A stretch of 32,212 nucleotides of DNA from Clostridia bacterium (GTDB lineage: Bacteria; Bacillota; Clostridia; TANB77; CAG-465), in the NCBI GenBank assembly GCA_028686615.1, contig JAQUBQ010000006.1, positions 1-32,212 on the forward strand. Reading direction: 5' to 3'. Shown in pieces: positions 1 through 9,711 of this stretch (positions are counted from its first letter, which is position 1; each line of letters begins with the position of its first letter). Under the pieces are notes generated by a model. It worked only from the letters and a program-made list of their open reading frames with translations. It ran no database searches and was not told where the DNA came from. Made by a program: the position numbers and the translations under genes.

Positions 1-1712
1 AAACAATATAACTTATCCGCACCTTCTGTTCTACTAACTTCTTTAATTTGTCCAACAATTAATTTCACTTTATCTAATTCATCGATTGTAATTAATCCAT
101 CTGTTTTTATTTCTTCCTTATTTTCTTCCACTTTTTCTTTTCCTTTTCCAATCTTCTCTTTTATTTCTTCTATTTTTTTAGCTTCATCTAGTCTTTCAAA
201 TAACGGTTTTGCTATACAAACTTTAGTTCCTGATATATATTTACCAATTTTTAAATCTTTTATTTGATTATTGCTACTACTTATATATTCAAATATCTTA
301 TCAGCTGTAGCAGGCATAATTGGGCTTATCATAATTCCAATTATTCGAATAACCTCAATCAAATTGTATAGCACTGTTTTCAGTCTATCTTTATTTTCTT
401 CCTTAGCCAAAATCCATGGTGTTGTTTCATCAATGTATTTATTACATCTTCTAACTAATGACCATATTTCGTGTATTGCTTCTTGTATTTTATATGTATT
501 CATTTTTTTGTTAAAATTATTAATAGCTTTATTTGTACATTCGCTTAATTCCTTATCATATGAATCATTAATTCCTTTGTTTTCCACAATACCATCAAAA
601 TATTTATTACTCATTGCAACCGTTCTGTTTACCAAGTTACCTAAAGTATTTGCAAGTTCCGAATTGTATTTTGATATAATATTTTCATATGTTATTGAGC
701 CATCTTGAGCATATGGCATTTCACTTAATACATAAAAGCGTGTGGCATCAATTCCAAACAATTCTACTAAATCATCTGCATATATAACATTACCTTTAGA
801 TTTACTCATTTTATCATCAGCAAATAATAACCATCCATGTGCATATATCTGTTTAGGCAATGGTTCACCAAGTGCCATTAACATTATAGGCCAATAAATC
901 ATATGAAATCTCAGTATATCTTTTCCTATAACTTGTAAATCAGCTGGCCAATATTTTTCATACTTTTCATCTTTTTTATCTAATTCATAACCTAGTCCTG
1001 TTATATAATTTGACAAGGCATCTATCCATACATAAACTACATGCCCTGGATCAAATTCAACTGGAACTCCCCATGCAAAAGACGTTCTAGATACACACAA
1101 ATCTTGTAAACCTGGTTTAATAAAATTATTAATTATCTCTTTTCTTCTTGCTTCTGGTTCAATAAACGTTGGGTTGTCTTCAATATGTTTTATTAGTTTA
1201 TTTGCATACTTGCTTAATTTTAAAAAATAAGCTTCCTCTCTTGCTTGTTCTAATGGTCTTCCACAATCAGGGCAATTTCCTTCTTCAAGCTGAGATTCTG
1301 TAAAAAACGATTCACAAGGAGTACAATACCACCCTTCATAAAAACCTTTATAAATATCACCTTGATCATATAGCCTTTTAAATATCTTATTTACTGTTTC
1401 TTTGTGTTTTATTTCAGTTGTTCTAATAAATCTATCATAACTAGTTCCAACTAAATCCCATATTCTTTTTATTTCTTCCGCAACACCGTCTACATATTCT
1501 TGTGGTTCTTTCCCTGATCCTTTAGCAAGTTCTTGTATTTTTTGGCCATGTTCGTCTGTTCCGGTCATAAAATATACATCATATCCTTGCATTCTTTTAT
1601 ATCTTGCTACTGCATCAGCAAAAATAGCCTCATAGGTATTTCCTATATGAGGTTTTACTGAAGCATAGGCTATCGCTGTTGTTATATAAAATTTTTCTTT
1701 TTCTTCCTTCAT
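1..1712 (-). CDS. metG: Methionyl-tRNA synthetase, C-terminus runs off the window
   Basis: Reverse-strand translation from ATG at 1712 (SD GGAGGAATAACC upstream): MKEEKEKFYITTAIAYASVKPHIGNTYEAIFADAVARYKRMQGYDVYFMTGTDEHGQKIQ..., with GYEGWYCTPCESF-type zinc region and DDKMSKSKGNVI (KMSKS). The reading frame is open to position 1, entering a C-terminal tRNA-binding (EMAP-like) domain. Confidence 0.96.
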   Translation of the reverse strand, partial: MKEEKEKFYITTAIAYASVKPHIGNTYEAIFADAVARYKRMQGYDVYFMTGTDEHGQKIQELAKGSGKEPQEYVDGVAEEIKRIWDLVGTSYDRFIRTTEIKHKETVNKIFKRLYDQGDIYKGFYEGWYCTPCESFFTESQLEEGNCPDCGRPLEQAREEAYFLKLSKYANKLIKHIEDNPTFIEPEARRKEIINNFIKPGLQDLCVSRTSFAWGVPVEFDPGHVVYVWIDALSNYITGLGYELDKKDEKYEKYWPADLQVIGKDILRFHMIYWPIMLMALGEPLPKQIYAHGWLLFADDKMSKSKGNVIYADDLVELFGIDATRFYVLSEMPYAQDGSITYENIISKYNSELANTLGNLVNRTVAMSNKYFDGIVENKGINDSYDKELSECTNKAINNFNKKMNTYKIQEAIHEIWSLVRRCNKYIDETTPWILAKEENKDRLKTVLYNLIEVIRIIGIMISPIMPATADKIFEYISSSNNQIKDLKIGKYISGTKVCIAKPLFERLDEAKKIEEIKEKIGKGKEKVEENKEEIKTDGLITIDELDKVKLIVGQIKEVSRTEGADKLYC

Positions 1713-1793
1713 GGTTATTCCTCCTAAGATTGATTTTTCTAATAGAATTATTATCTCATACGATGTGTTGTTTGTCAAACAAAAAAAGCAAGT

Positions 1794-1820
1794 AAAAACC
1801 CACATCTTCTGTGGGTTTTA
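1794..1820 (-). terminator. Hairpin terminator downstream of acpS
   Basis: AAAACCCACA-TCTTC-TGTGGGTTTT stem-loop with a T-rich tail on the minus strand. Confidence 0.6.
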
Positions 1821-2204
1821 GTCATTATTATATTCTATTATTGCAGTTGCAGTTGCATATTCTTTAATATGAGAAATGCTTACATCAATTTTAACTTTTC
1901 CTGTTCCCATTAATTTATTAATATCATGGTCGTGTATTACAACATATGGTCTGTCTTTATTGCTTTTATCATTCCCCACTTCGATCTCGAATAAATTTAA
2001 ATCTTCTTTTATCTTTGACAAAGCTTTATATATAGCTTCCTTTGCAGCAAATCTTCCAGCAAAGTATTCGTAAAGTGTTTTTTCCCCCTTGTTTTGTGCT
2101 TCATTAATTTCATTTTTGGTGTACACTTTTTCTTTAAATCCCTCTGTGTTCTGTATTGCTTGTTTTATTCTATCTACTTCTATTATATCTGTTCCACAAT
2201 AATG
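1818..2204 (-). CDS. acpS: Holo-[acyl-carrier-protein] synthase; likely start is the internal Met (MHYCGTDIIEVDRI)
   Basis: GTDIIEVDRI and FAGRFAAKEAIYKAL motifs. SD-like AAGGATAAAGAG precedes the internal ATG rather than the ORF-track start at 2240. Confidence 0.93.
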   Translation of the reverse strand, partial: HYCGTDIIEVDRIKQAIQNTEGFKEKVYTKNEINEAQNKGEKTLYEYFAGRFAAKEAIYKALSKIKEDLNLFEIEVGNDKSNKDRPYVVIHDHDINKLMGTGKVKIDVSISHIKEYATATAIIEYNND

Positions 2205-2361
2205 CATCTCTTTATCCTTTCTTATACACATTCTTAACATCTTCTATGTTTATACATAGTATATATGAAAAGAATTTATTTTACAATAATTTTTATATAT
2301 TAAAAATTATTTAATATACTCTTGATTTTTAATATTTATAATGTTATAATATCTTTCGTAT

Positions 2362-2437
2362 CGGGATGTAGCGCAATTGGTAGCGCACGTGGTTTGGGAC
2401 CATGGGGTTGCAGGTTCAAGTCCTGTCATTCCGACCA
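2362..2437 (+). tRNA. tRNA-Pro(UGG)
   Basis: CGGGATGTAGCGCAATTGGTAGCGCACGTGGTTTGGGACCATGGGGTTGCAGGTTCAAGTCCTGTCATTCCGACCA folds as a cloverleaf with loop TTTGGGA (anticodon TGG), GGTTCAAGTCC T-arm and encoded CCA. Confidence 0.96.
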
Positions 2438-2478
2438 TTATAAAAGTCAATCAAAAAACACAGAGTAAAACATATATG

Positions 2479-2518
2479 AAACCGTTGGGAATAAATAAAT
2501 TCTCACGGTTTTTGTTTT
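2479..2518 (+). terminator. Terminator following the tRNA
   Basis: AAACCGT...ACGGTTTTTGTTTTTG stem-loop followed by a T-rich run. Confidence 0.6.
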
Positions 2519-2579
2519 TGCTTCTAAATTTTTGACATATTGACATGTGTGTTAAAATATAAGAGAGAGGTAAAATTAA

Positions 2580-3056
2580 TTGGGAAATTTACAAAAAAAT
2601 TTAGAAATAGTAAAAACAATTAGTAATACGATTAAAAAGTTAAAAAATATTACGTGGATCCTCACAGGAAGTACAGCATTAGCACTGCAAGGAGTAAATG
2701 TACCTGTTAATGATATTGATATTATAACTGATGAGATAAGTGGTAGAAATTTAGATGAATCATTATCTGATTACTGTATTCAGAAGTATATTTATTCTTC
2801 AAACGATAAATATCAATCATACTATGGAATTTATAGAATAAATGATGTAAAAGTAGAAATTATGGGGAATTTTCAATATAAGTTAAAAGATGGAAATTGG
2901 TCAAAAGAAAATCATTTACACGAAGTTAAATTTTATAATTATAACAATACTCTAATTCCTATTTTAAGTTTAGAGCAAGAACTTGAAGAATATTATAATA
3001 CTGGAAAAACTAATACCGCAGAAAAAATTGAAGGATTTTTAAAAAATAACAAGTAA
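2580..3056 (+). CDS. Nucleotidyltransferase-fold (MNT/AbiEii-like) protein, TTG start
   Basis: ILTGSTALALQGVNVPVNDIDIITD matches the GS-x(n)-DxD nucleotidyltransferase signature. AGAGAGG lies upstream of the TTG. Confidence 0.65.
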   Translation: MGNLQKNLEIVKTISNTIKKLKNITWILTGSTALALQGVNVPVNDIDIITDEISGRNLDESLSDYCIQKYIYSSNDKYQSYYGIYRINDVKVEIMGNFQYKLKDGNWSKENHLHEVKFYNYNNTLIPILSLEQELEEYYNTGKTNTAEKIEGFLKNNK

Positions 3057-3097
3057 AAATAAAAATTTGGAAATCCCCTTTCCTTCCGGACCAAAGT

Positions 3098-3119
3098 GAG
3101 GCTTTTAGCCTCTTTTTTG
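3098..3119 (+). terminator. Terminator of the nucleotidyltransferase gene
   Basis: GAGGC-TTTTA-GCCTC followed by TTTTTTG. Confidence 0.65.
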
Positions 3120-3210
3120 TTTGTATTTGAGTATAGCATTATTCTCTATAAGCTTATTTATAATATGTTGTATGTATTTTAAGATTTACTGGCATTGCGT
3201 TAATTATTGC

Positions 3211-3250
3211 ATTAAAAAATGAGGTAAGGATAATTTAATTATCCTTACCC
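3211..3250 (-). terminator. Terminator of the 3307-4074 gene
   Basis: Near-perfect inverted repeat GGTAAGGATAATTTAATTATCCTTACC followed on the minus strand by TCATTTTTTA. Confidence 0.6.
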
Positions 3251-3306
3251 CCAGCTTTTTACATTGAGCCTAAAACACATTTTTCTAAAATATTTAAAAG
3301 CTTTTA

Positions 3307-4074
3307 TTAATTCTTATTTACAGTTTCTTGGCATAAGTCATAGAAATTACCATCGTTTCTAATTCCTACTATAGTACCACCGCCACCAAATCCGCCAGTT
3401 GCTGCAGCATTTGTAATTTTTACAACATTACTAACATTAGATATTTTACCTTCTGCTTTATAATCACCTTTTGTGAAAGAATCTTCTAAATTTAACCATT
3501 CCACCGTTCCATCGGTCATCAAAAAGAATACTGCAGGAATAGTGATACCTTGCCCCCATCCTGAAATAAATATTGTTGCTACTTTACTAACATCTATTCC
3601 GGTTACCTCATAAGATTTATATAATTCCAAATTTAGATTATCATATGCATCTTTAAGTTCTGAATTATTAACACCAACATATATTTTTCCATTTTCTTTT
3701 CCTCCATAAACCCCATGGTTATAATTAAGGCTAGACCATGAATATTTTGCATAATTATTGTTTAGACACTTTTTGTTTTCCAAATCAATTGTAACATTAT
3801 TGTTTACATTGTCTCCTGAAGATACTGCAGGCTTGCTCTCATTTCTTTCGGGTTCTTTCGTTTTCTCTTCCTTTATAATATCTTCATCTTCCTTTACCTC
3901 ATTGCCAAAACCAGCAGAAATGTCTGTTTTTTGAGAAGCATTATCTAAGTCCTCAATTTTATCTGAATTAATACTAAATATTCCAAGAGCAAATGCAAAG
4001 GCAACTCCAACTAAAGCTATAAAGAAGAATATCATAAGACCTAATATTACATTGTATTTCTTATCCTTTTCCAT
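3307..4074 (-). CDS. Membrane-anchored hypothetical protein (one N-terminal TM, acidic linker, extracytoplasmic domain)
   Basis: Start MEKDKKYNVILGLMIFFFIALVGVAFAFALGIF preceded by SD GAGGTG. The ORF-track upstream extension to 4164 is probably not translated. Confidence 0.7.
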   Translation of the reverse strand: MEKDKKYNVILGLMIFFFIALVGVAFAFALGIFSINSDKIEDLDNASQKTDISAGFGNEVKEDEDIIKEEKTKEPERNESKPAVSSGDNVNNNVTIDLENKKCLNNNYAKYSWSSLNYNHGVYGGKENGKIYVGVNNSELKDAYDNLNLELYKSYEVTGIDVSKVATIFISGWGQGITIPAVFFLMTDGTVEWLNLEDSFTKGDYKAEGKISNVSNVVKITNAAATGGFGGGGTIVGIRNDGNFYDLCQETVNKN

Positions 4075-4237
4075 GTATTTCACCTCTTTTCTCTTATTTT
4101 CTAAATACAATATATAACAACAGAAAAGAATTATCAAGTGAATAACATAAAGAAAACCCATCATTTTTAAACCAATTAACTCTTTGTACTTAGCTCTTTA
4201 ACAAAAACATTTCCTTATCTTCAATCATTTTTAAATG

Positions 4238-4280
4238 AAAAAGACTTAAAACTTGTTATATACAAGCTTTAAGTCTTTTT
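4238..4280 (-). terminator. Terminator of the zinc-ribbon protein gene
   Basis: AAAAAGACTTAAA...TTTAAGTCTTTTT long inverted repeat just after the stop. Confidence 0.65.
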
Positions 4281-4287
4281 CTTTAAC

Positions 4288-4722
4288 TTATCTAGTAGGT
4301 AACTTTTCCCACAAAATATAAAGTTCTCTTGGAATTGGTTTATTAATTAATATTTCTCCTAATTCATTGAGCACTGCTGGAATCATACGCGTAATACATG
4401 TTGATTTCTCATTACAATTCTCTTTAAACGTTATTATTAAATCATCTACCGCTCCATTTTGGTTTTTTTTAGGTATGTTTTCATTGTGTAAATGTACTTT
4501 CCCTTTTTCATCTATTTTACATACATGATTTAAAAGTTTCTCTTCTTTATATCCGCTTACATAATGATTTCCCATTTTCACCCATGTTTGTTCCAGATAT
4601 TTTATGGAGCTTTGCCGTTCCTCTGCACAACTTGCACAAACAAGTGGATTTGTCTCACCATTTGGGCGCCATAATTTTACTCCTTTTTTTCCGCAAATAG
4701 AACATTCATAGTTTTTATTCAT
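4288..4722 (-). CDS. Hypothetical zinc-ribbon protein
   Basis: CSICGKKG...CASCAEER (CxxC...CxxC); SD GGAGGATGTT before the ATG. Confidence 0.65.
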   Translation of the reverse strand: MNKNYECSICGKKGVKLWRPNGETNPLVCASCAEERQSSIKYLEQTWVKMGNHYVSGYKEEKLLNHVCKIDEKGKVHLHNENIPKKNQNGAVDDLIITFKENCNEKSTCITRMIPAVLNELGEILINKPIPRELYILWEKLPTR

Positions 4723-4877
4723 AACATCCTCCTATAATCATTTTTCGGGTTTAATGTCTTTAAGTTTTAAGCCATTTTAAAAATTAATATTTTTTATTAT
4801 ATCATATTTTCAAACAGTTTTAAAGTCCTTATATTTAGTTCCTCACTACTTTACCTATAAATTTCTATTCCATCTAT

Positions 4878-5771
4878 CTATATTTTAAATAAGTTTGTAC
4901 TTATATATTTTTCTCCCCTATCTGGGAAGACAACAACTACTACACCCTCCTCTATTTCTTTTATTACTTTTAGTGCTGCAAGCATAGCAGCTCCGCTACT
5001 CATTCCTACAAATATACCTTCTTCTTTTACAATCCTTCTTGTCATTTCAAAAGCTTCTTCCGATTCAATTAAAATACTTTGACTTATTTCTTCTTTATGA
5101 TATATTTCTGGGACTATTGCTTCTTCCATGTTTTTAAGTCCTTGGATATAATGACCTTTTACTGGATGTGCTTCAATAACTTTTATATTTGGATTTTTTT
5201 CTTTTAATTTCTTTCCTATTCCCATTATTGTACCTGATGTTCCAAGAGAAGAAACAAAGTGTGTAATCCTTCCTTTTGTTTGTTTCCATATTTCTTCTGC
5301 TGTATTACTATAGTGTGCTAACTTGTTATATTCATTTGAAAATTGATTTGGATTAAAGTATTGGTCTGGTTTCTTTTTAATCATCTCTTTAACTTTTAAT
5401 ATTGCTCCATCTGTACCGAGTTTTGGATTAGTAAGTATTATCTCTCCTCCAAATGCTTTTATCATTTTCTGCCTTTCTATTGATACTGCTGAACTCATAA
5501 CAATTTGTACTTTATATCCTTTTACCGCGCCTATCATTGCAAGACCTATTCCAGTATTTCCAGATGTTGCTTCTATTATTATTTTGTTTCCACATAAACT
5601 TCCATCTTTTTCTGCCTGTTCTATCATTTTGAGTGCTATTCTATCTTTAATACTTCCTGTTGGATTGAATCCTTCTACCTTTGCGTATAATTCCACTTTA
5701 TCCTTTGTATTTATTTTATTTATTCTTACTAAAGGCGTATGCCCTATAGATTCTAAAATATTATTAAACAT
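4878..5771 (-). CDS. cysK: Cysteine synthase (O-acetylserine thiolyase family)
   Basis: IGHTPLVRINKI, GFNPTGSIKDRIALKMIE (PLP Lys), EATSGNTGIGLAMIGAVKGYK, SSLGTSGTIMGIGKKLK. Confidence 0.93.
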   Translation of the reverse strand: MFNNILESIGHTPLVRINKINTKDKVELYAKVEGFNPTGSIKDRIALKMIEQAEKDGSLCGNKIIIEATSGNTGIGLAMIGAVKGYKVQIVMSSAVSIERQKMIKAFGGEIILTNPKLGTDGAILKVKEMIKKKPDQYFNPNQFSNEYNKLAHYSNTAEEIWKQTKGRITHFVSSLGTSGTIMGIGKKLKEKNPNIKVIEAHPVKGHYIQGLKNMEEAIVPEIYHKEEISQSILIESEEAFEMTRRIVKEEGIFVGMSSGAAMLAALKVIKEIEEGVVVVVFPDRGEKYISTNLFKI

Positions 5772-5965
5772 TACTTTCCCCCTTTATTCATTATATTAAC
5801 TTTTTATTAATATGTTTATTATGTTTGGGGCAATATAACATAAACACCCGTATAAAATTGCAACAGCCCAGTACATCTGCAAGTGTTTGTTTGACTTCCT
5901 TTGGTTTGTTTTCCTTTTATGCATAATATTATATAGTTGTGGTGTGGATTTTGAGGTGATTTTAA

Positions 5966-6289
5966 ATGTCTTCAGTAGTAAATGGAAAAGATTTAGGTAT
6001 TAGAATTCGTAAAGCAAGAAAAGAAAAAGAACTTACACAATTTGCTTTAGCCGAAGAAGTTGGAGTGTCTTCAAACTTTTTAGGAGATGTAGAAAGAGGA
6101 ATAAAATCTCCAAGTTTAGATACAATCGTGTGTATTGCAAATGTTTTGGATGTAAGTCTTGATTATTTGTTATTTGAATCTTTATCATATATAAATGTTA
6201 AAGAAGATCCCGAAATATATGTTACTGATAAGCAACTTACTATATTAAAGGGAATGATTAAAACTATAAAAGATACTTTTGTAGATTAA
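5966..6289 (+). CDS. XRE-family HTH transcriptional regulator
   Basis: IRIRKARKEKELTQFALAEEVGVSSNFLGDVERGIKSPSLDTIVCIANVLDVSLDYLL is a canonical HTH_3 domain; divergent from cysK. Confidence 0.9.
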   Translation: MSSVVNGKDLGIRIRKARKEKELTQFALAEEVGVSSNFLGDVERGIKSPSLDTIVCIANVLDVSLDYLLFESLSYINVKEDPEIYVTDKQLTILKGMIKTIKDTFVD

Positions 6290-6303
6290 TAATATATATT
6301 AAT

Positions 6304-6337
6304 AAAACAAAGATATAATTCTTTGTTTTTTATTTTT
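6304..6337 (+). terminator. Terminator of the XRE regulator
   Basis: AAAACAAAG...CTTTGTTTT followed by a T-rich run. Confidence 0.55.
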
Positions 6338-6477
6338 ATAATTTTAATTTTATATGTGTACTTTAAAAACAACTTTTTGACTACTTTATATCGTAAAATA
6401 TTAAATTTAAATTGACTTGTGAAGCAATTTATAATATTATTCTTTTGTTCATATTAAATTGATAAGGAGGAACACAA

Positions 6478-7284
6478 ATGTTGAGATTTTCTATAATAAT
6501 TCCAAATTATAATAAAGAAAAATATATAAAAAAATGTTTAGATAGTATTGTAACTCAAACTCTAGATAAATCTAAATACGAGATTATTTTAATAGATGAT
6601 GGTAGTACTGATAACAGTCTAGACATTATAAAGGAATATGATGTTAAACTTCTACGTACACATAGATTAAGAGCAGGAGGTGCACGTAATAAAGGTTTAG
6701 ATAATGCTCTTGGTGAATATATCATATTTATTGATAGTGATGATTACCTATCTAATAATGACGTGCTAGAAAAACTAGATAATAAAATTAACGGCGAAGA
6801 TATAATCTATTTAAATTTTACTAAAATAGACTTTGACGGTTCTTCAAAATTAATGTCATATAACAAAGATAGCTTAAACGATAAAATAGCTAGAAGTAGA
6901 TTTTTAGGACCACCCTCAAAGTGTTTTAAAAACAATATTTTAAATGATATAAGATTTGTAGAAAAAAGCACTTACGAGGATGTGTCTTTTACTTTAAATG
7001 CTTTATGTGAATGTAAAAGCGAAGCTTATTTTGAAGAGAGCTTTTATAATTATATCAAAGTTGATAATAGTCTTACTACTGAAGCCGTTGGAGCAAAACA
7101 GATGACAGATTTGATAATACAAATTACCAGCTTATATTATTTATGCGAGGATTATCCTCAGTATAAAAAAAGTTTGTTATTCAGAATAGAAAATGATAAA
7201 TTAAAGGAAAGACTTGATATATTAAATACCCTTATCAAGACTGGGAAAAACACCTTTAGAGAACATTTTCCTATAATAAAGTAA
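6478..7284 (+). CDS. Family 2 (GT-A) glycosyltransferase
   Basis: FSIIIPNYNKEKYIKKCLDSI, ILIDDGSTDNSLDI, GGARNKGLDNALGEYIIFIDSDDYL. Confidence 0.93.
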   Translation: MLRFSIIIPNYNKEKYIKKCLDSIVTQTLDKSKYEIILIDDGSTDNSLDIIKEYDVKLLRTHRLRAGGARNKGLDNALGEYIIFIDSDDYLSNNDVLEKLDNKINGEDIIYLNFTKIDFDGSSKLMSYNKDSLNDKIARSRFLGPPSKCFKNNILNDIRFVEKSTYEDVSFTLNALCECKSEAYFEESFYNYIKVDNSLTTEAVGAKQMTDLIIQITSLYYLCEDYPQYKKSLLFRIENDKLKERLDILNTLIKTGKNTFREHFPIIK

Positions 7285-7295
7285 GGGGGATTTCT

Positions 7296-8339
7296 ATGAA
7301 CATACTTATAAAAGCATATTCAGGAATAAATTTTGGTGATGATTTGTTTATTGCTTCTATTTGCAAAAGATATGAACAACATCAGTTTACATTATCTGCT
7401 GAATATAAATATGTTGAAATATTTAAACACATTAAAAATTTAAGCATAAATGTTTGTGCTTATTGTGATATAAAAGAAAACGATCTAAAACTTGCTAAAA
7501 ATTCAGATCTTGTTGTTTATGTTGGTGGTTCAATATTTATTGAACATAATAAAGATAGTTTAAATAAAACAAAATATTTAAAAGAATTAATCGATACTAA
7601 TAATAATTTTTATGTGGTGGGAGCAAACTTTGGCCCATTCAAAAGTAAGGAGTACTATGACTATGTTAAAAACGAAACAATAAGGCATACAAAAGGAATT
7701 TGTTTTAGAGATACTTATTCATATAACTTATTTAAGGATTGTGATAATGTCATGCATGCTCCTGATGTTATATTTGGTTTAGATGTAAATTCTTCTTTAG
7801 AAAAAGAAAAATCAATAGGCATCTCTGTGATACATCATTTAGAGAGGGAAAGCATTCTCCCTTTTTATAATCAATATATTGAAAAATTAAAAGAAATAAT
7901 ATACCATTTTATTGATATGGATTATAAAATAAACTTACTAGGATTTTGTTCTAAAGAAAAAGACAATATAGCTATTGAAAATTTATTAAATGAGCTTGAC
8001 CCTTCATGTGCAAAAAACATTTCAGTATATAATTATAACGGTAATATTAAAGAATTTTTGGAGGTATTAAATAAACAAGAATACTTGATAGCTACAAGAT
8101 TCCATAGTATGATATTAGGACTTAAACTAGGTGCGAAATTATTGACAATTTGCTATAGTGATAAAACTACAAACGCTATAAAAGACATGAATATAAACAT
8201 GAAATATTATAAATTAGAAAATGTCGATAAATTAAAAGTTGAAGATATCATAAAGGAAAAGAAACTTAATGTACAACATCTAATTGACAAATCTCATTTA
8301 CAATTTAAATTTTTAGATGAAATTTTAATAAGTGATTAA
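7296..8339 (+). CDS. Polysaccharide pyruvyl transferase family protein
   Basis: GDDLFIASICKRY, SDLVVYVGGSIFIEH, NNFYVVGANFGPF, YLIATRFHSMILGLKLGAK. Confidence 0.88.
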   Translation: MNILIKAYSGINFGDDLFIASICKRYEQHQFTLSAEYKYVEIFKHIKNLSINVCAYCDIKENDLKLAKNSDLVVYVGGSIFIEHNKDSLNKTKYLKELIDTNNNFYVVGANFGPFKSKEYYDYVKNETIRHTKGICFRDTYSYNLFKDCDNVMHAPDVIFGLDVNSSLEKEKSIGISVIHHLERESILPFYNQYIEKLKEIIYHFIDMDYKINLLGFCSKEKDNIAIENLLNELDPSCAKNISVYNYNGNIKEFLEVLNKQEYLIATRFHSMILGLKLGAKLLTICYSDKTTNAIKDMNINMKYYKLENVDKLKVEDIIKEKKLNVQHLIDKSHLQFKFLDEILISD

Positions 8340-8341
8340 TT

Positions 8342-8379
8342 AAGTGCAAGTAATTAAATTACTTGCACTCAGTTTTTAT
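8342..8379 (+). terminator. Terminator after the pyruvyl transferase gene
   Basis: AAGTGCAAGTAATT-A-AATTACTTGCACT followed by CAGTTTTTAT. Confidence 0.65.
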
Positions 8380-8401
8380 ATTAATTTTTTTATTTATTAT
8401 T

Positions 8402-9409
8402 TTACTCATTTAATAATTCGTTCCACAAGCATAATGTCTCTTCATTTGAATAATTATAATCCTTTAGATTATGTTTTAATCTTCTTTTGTGAGATAACAT
8501 ATAATCTATATTGTATTTATAACTAGACACATTATTTCTACTTAAAATAATTCCATTTTTATAATTAACTTGTTCATAAGCAACATCAAAATCTGTTACT
8601 ATACAAGGTACTCCCAATAATTTTGCTTCTGTAATTGTAAGCCCCCATGTTTCATCATCACTTAATAAAACTAAATAATCACACTTTTTAATTATATTAT
8701 ATGGATTATCTAAAAATCCCATAAAAACAAAGTTCTCTTTAAACTCATCAAATTTATGTATTATTTCATTTTCTATATCCTTATAATAATTGCTTCCTAC
8801 TATAAACCATTTAAAGTCCACATTTGCTTCTCTTAAAAGCCTTGCTAAGTGTAATTTTCTATCAAAACCCTTTTTAGGAGAAAGTCTACTGACAGTAACT
8901 ATATTAAGTGTTTTAGATGTTTTCAAGTCAATTGGTTCTTCTGCTAGTTTTAATATTTCATCTACATTTAGAATGTTATAAATAACTTCTATTTTATCTT
9001 TTACATTCTCATAATAATCTTGTTGCTTAATTATATTTTCTGTAGATTCGCTAACAACTATAATCTTGTCACACATTTCACAATGTTCAAGACTTGAAAG
9101 TATTGACTCCCCTCTAGAGCCAAAATGATGAAACCATAAATAAGTGTTTTTTCTTAATATGTTTTTTGCTTCATCGAATGAGGTTATATATGGAGAACAA
9201 TTTATTAAAGTATCCACTTTTATTGGTTTATTTACTTTTACTACTTTAGCATATTCTTCATATCTTGTTAATAAGGATTTGTCGGAGGTATCATCAGTGT
9301 ATCCTATATAAATATCATAATTTTTTAAAAGTTTTATTAAATTTAAAATTGCAATTTCTGTACCGCCCATATAAAACATGGGTCTAAAAAACATAATCTT
9401 TTTTTTCAT
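8402..9409 (-). CDS. Group 1 (GT-B) glycosyltransferase
   Basis: Start MKKKIMFFRPMFYMGGTEIAILNL with SD GGGAGGCATA; TVSRLSPKKGFDRKL and SDDETWGLTITEAKLLGVPCIVTDF (GT1 C-terminal motif). The upstream in-frame extension to 9451 is unlikely. Confidence 0.9.
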   Translation of the reverse strand: MKKKIMFFRPMFYMGGTEIAILNLIKLLKNYDIYIGYTDDTSDKSLLTRYEEYAKVVKVNKPIKVDTLINCSPYITSFDEAKNILRKNTYLWFHHFGSRGESILSSLEHCEMCDKIIVVSESTENIIKQQDYYENVKDKIEVIYNILNVDEILKLAEEPIDLKTSKTLNIVTVSRLSPKKGFDRKLHLARLLREANVDFKWFIVGSNYYKDIENEIIHKFDEFKENFVFMGFLDNPYNIIKKCDYLVLLSDDETWGLTITEAKLLGVPCIVTDFDVAYEQVNYKNGIILSRNNVSSYKYNIDYMLSHKRRLKHNLKDYNYSNEETLCLWNELLNE

Positions 9410-9711
9410 TATGCCTCCCTTCAAAAATAAACCATGCGAATAGATTAACATAAAAGAGAAAAAAAGTCAATGATTAATGCTTTTTCTTCCGGCAGTTTTT
9501 AGTTTCTTTACTATTGTTTTCTTTTTGTTTTATGTCAATTACAAACATCATTCCCACTTGTTTATATTTTATAATAACTAAATTTTAATTATTATAATTT
9601 AAAAACAAAAAATACACTACTCTAAAAGTAATGCATCATTTATTATCCTATTTTTAATATATCTCCAATTCTATATAAGTTGCTGCCTTGCGTAAAAACC
9701 TCCTGTTTTTA

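Noticed and set aside
271-708. 145-aa + strand ORF in the ORF track
   Set aside because: Lies antisense within metG, whose reverse-strand translation is clearly MetRS; a hydrophobic shadow ORF typical of AT-rich antisense frames.
5772-5965. Possible riboswitch or T-box in the cysK/XRE intergenic region
   Set aside because: No T-box, SAM or other recognisable riboswitch core motif found; more likely just divergent promoters.
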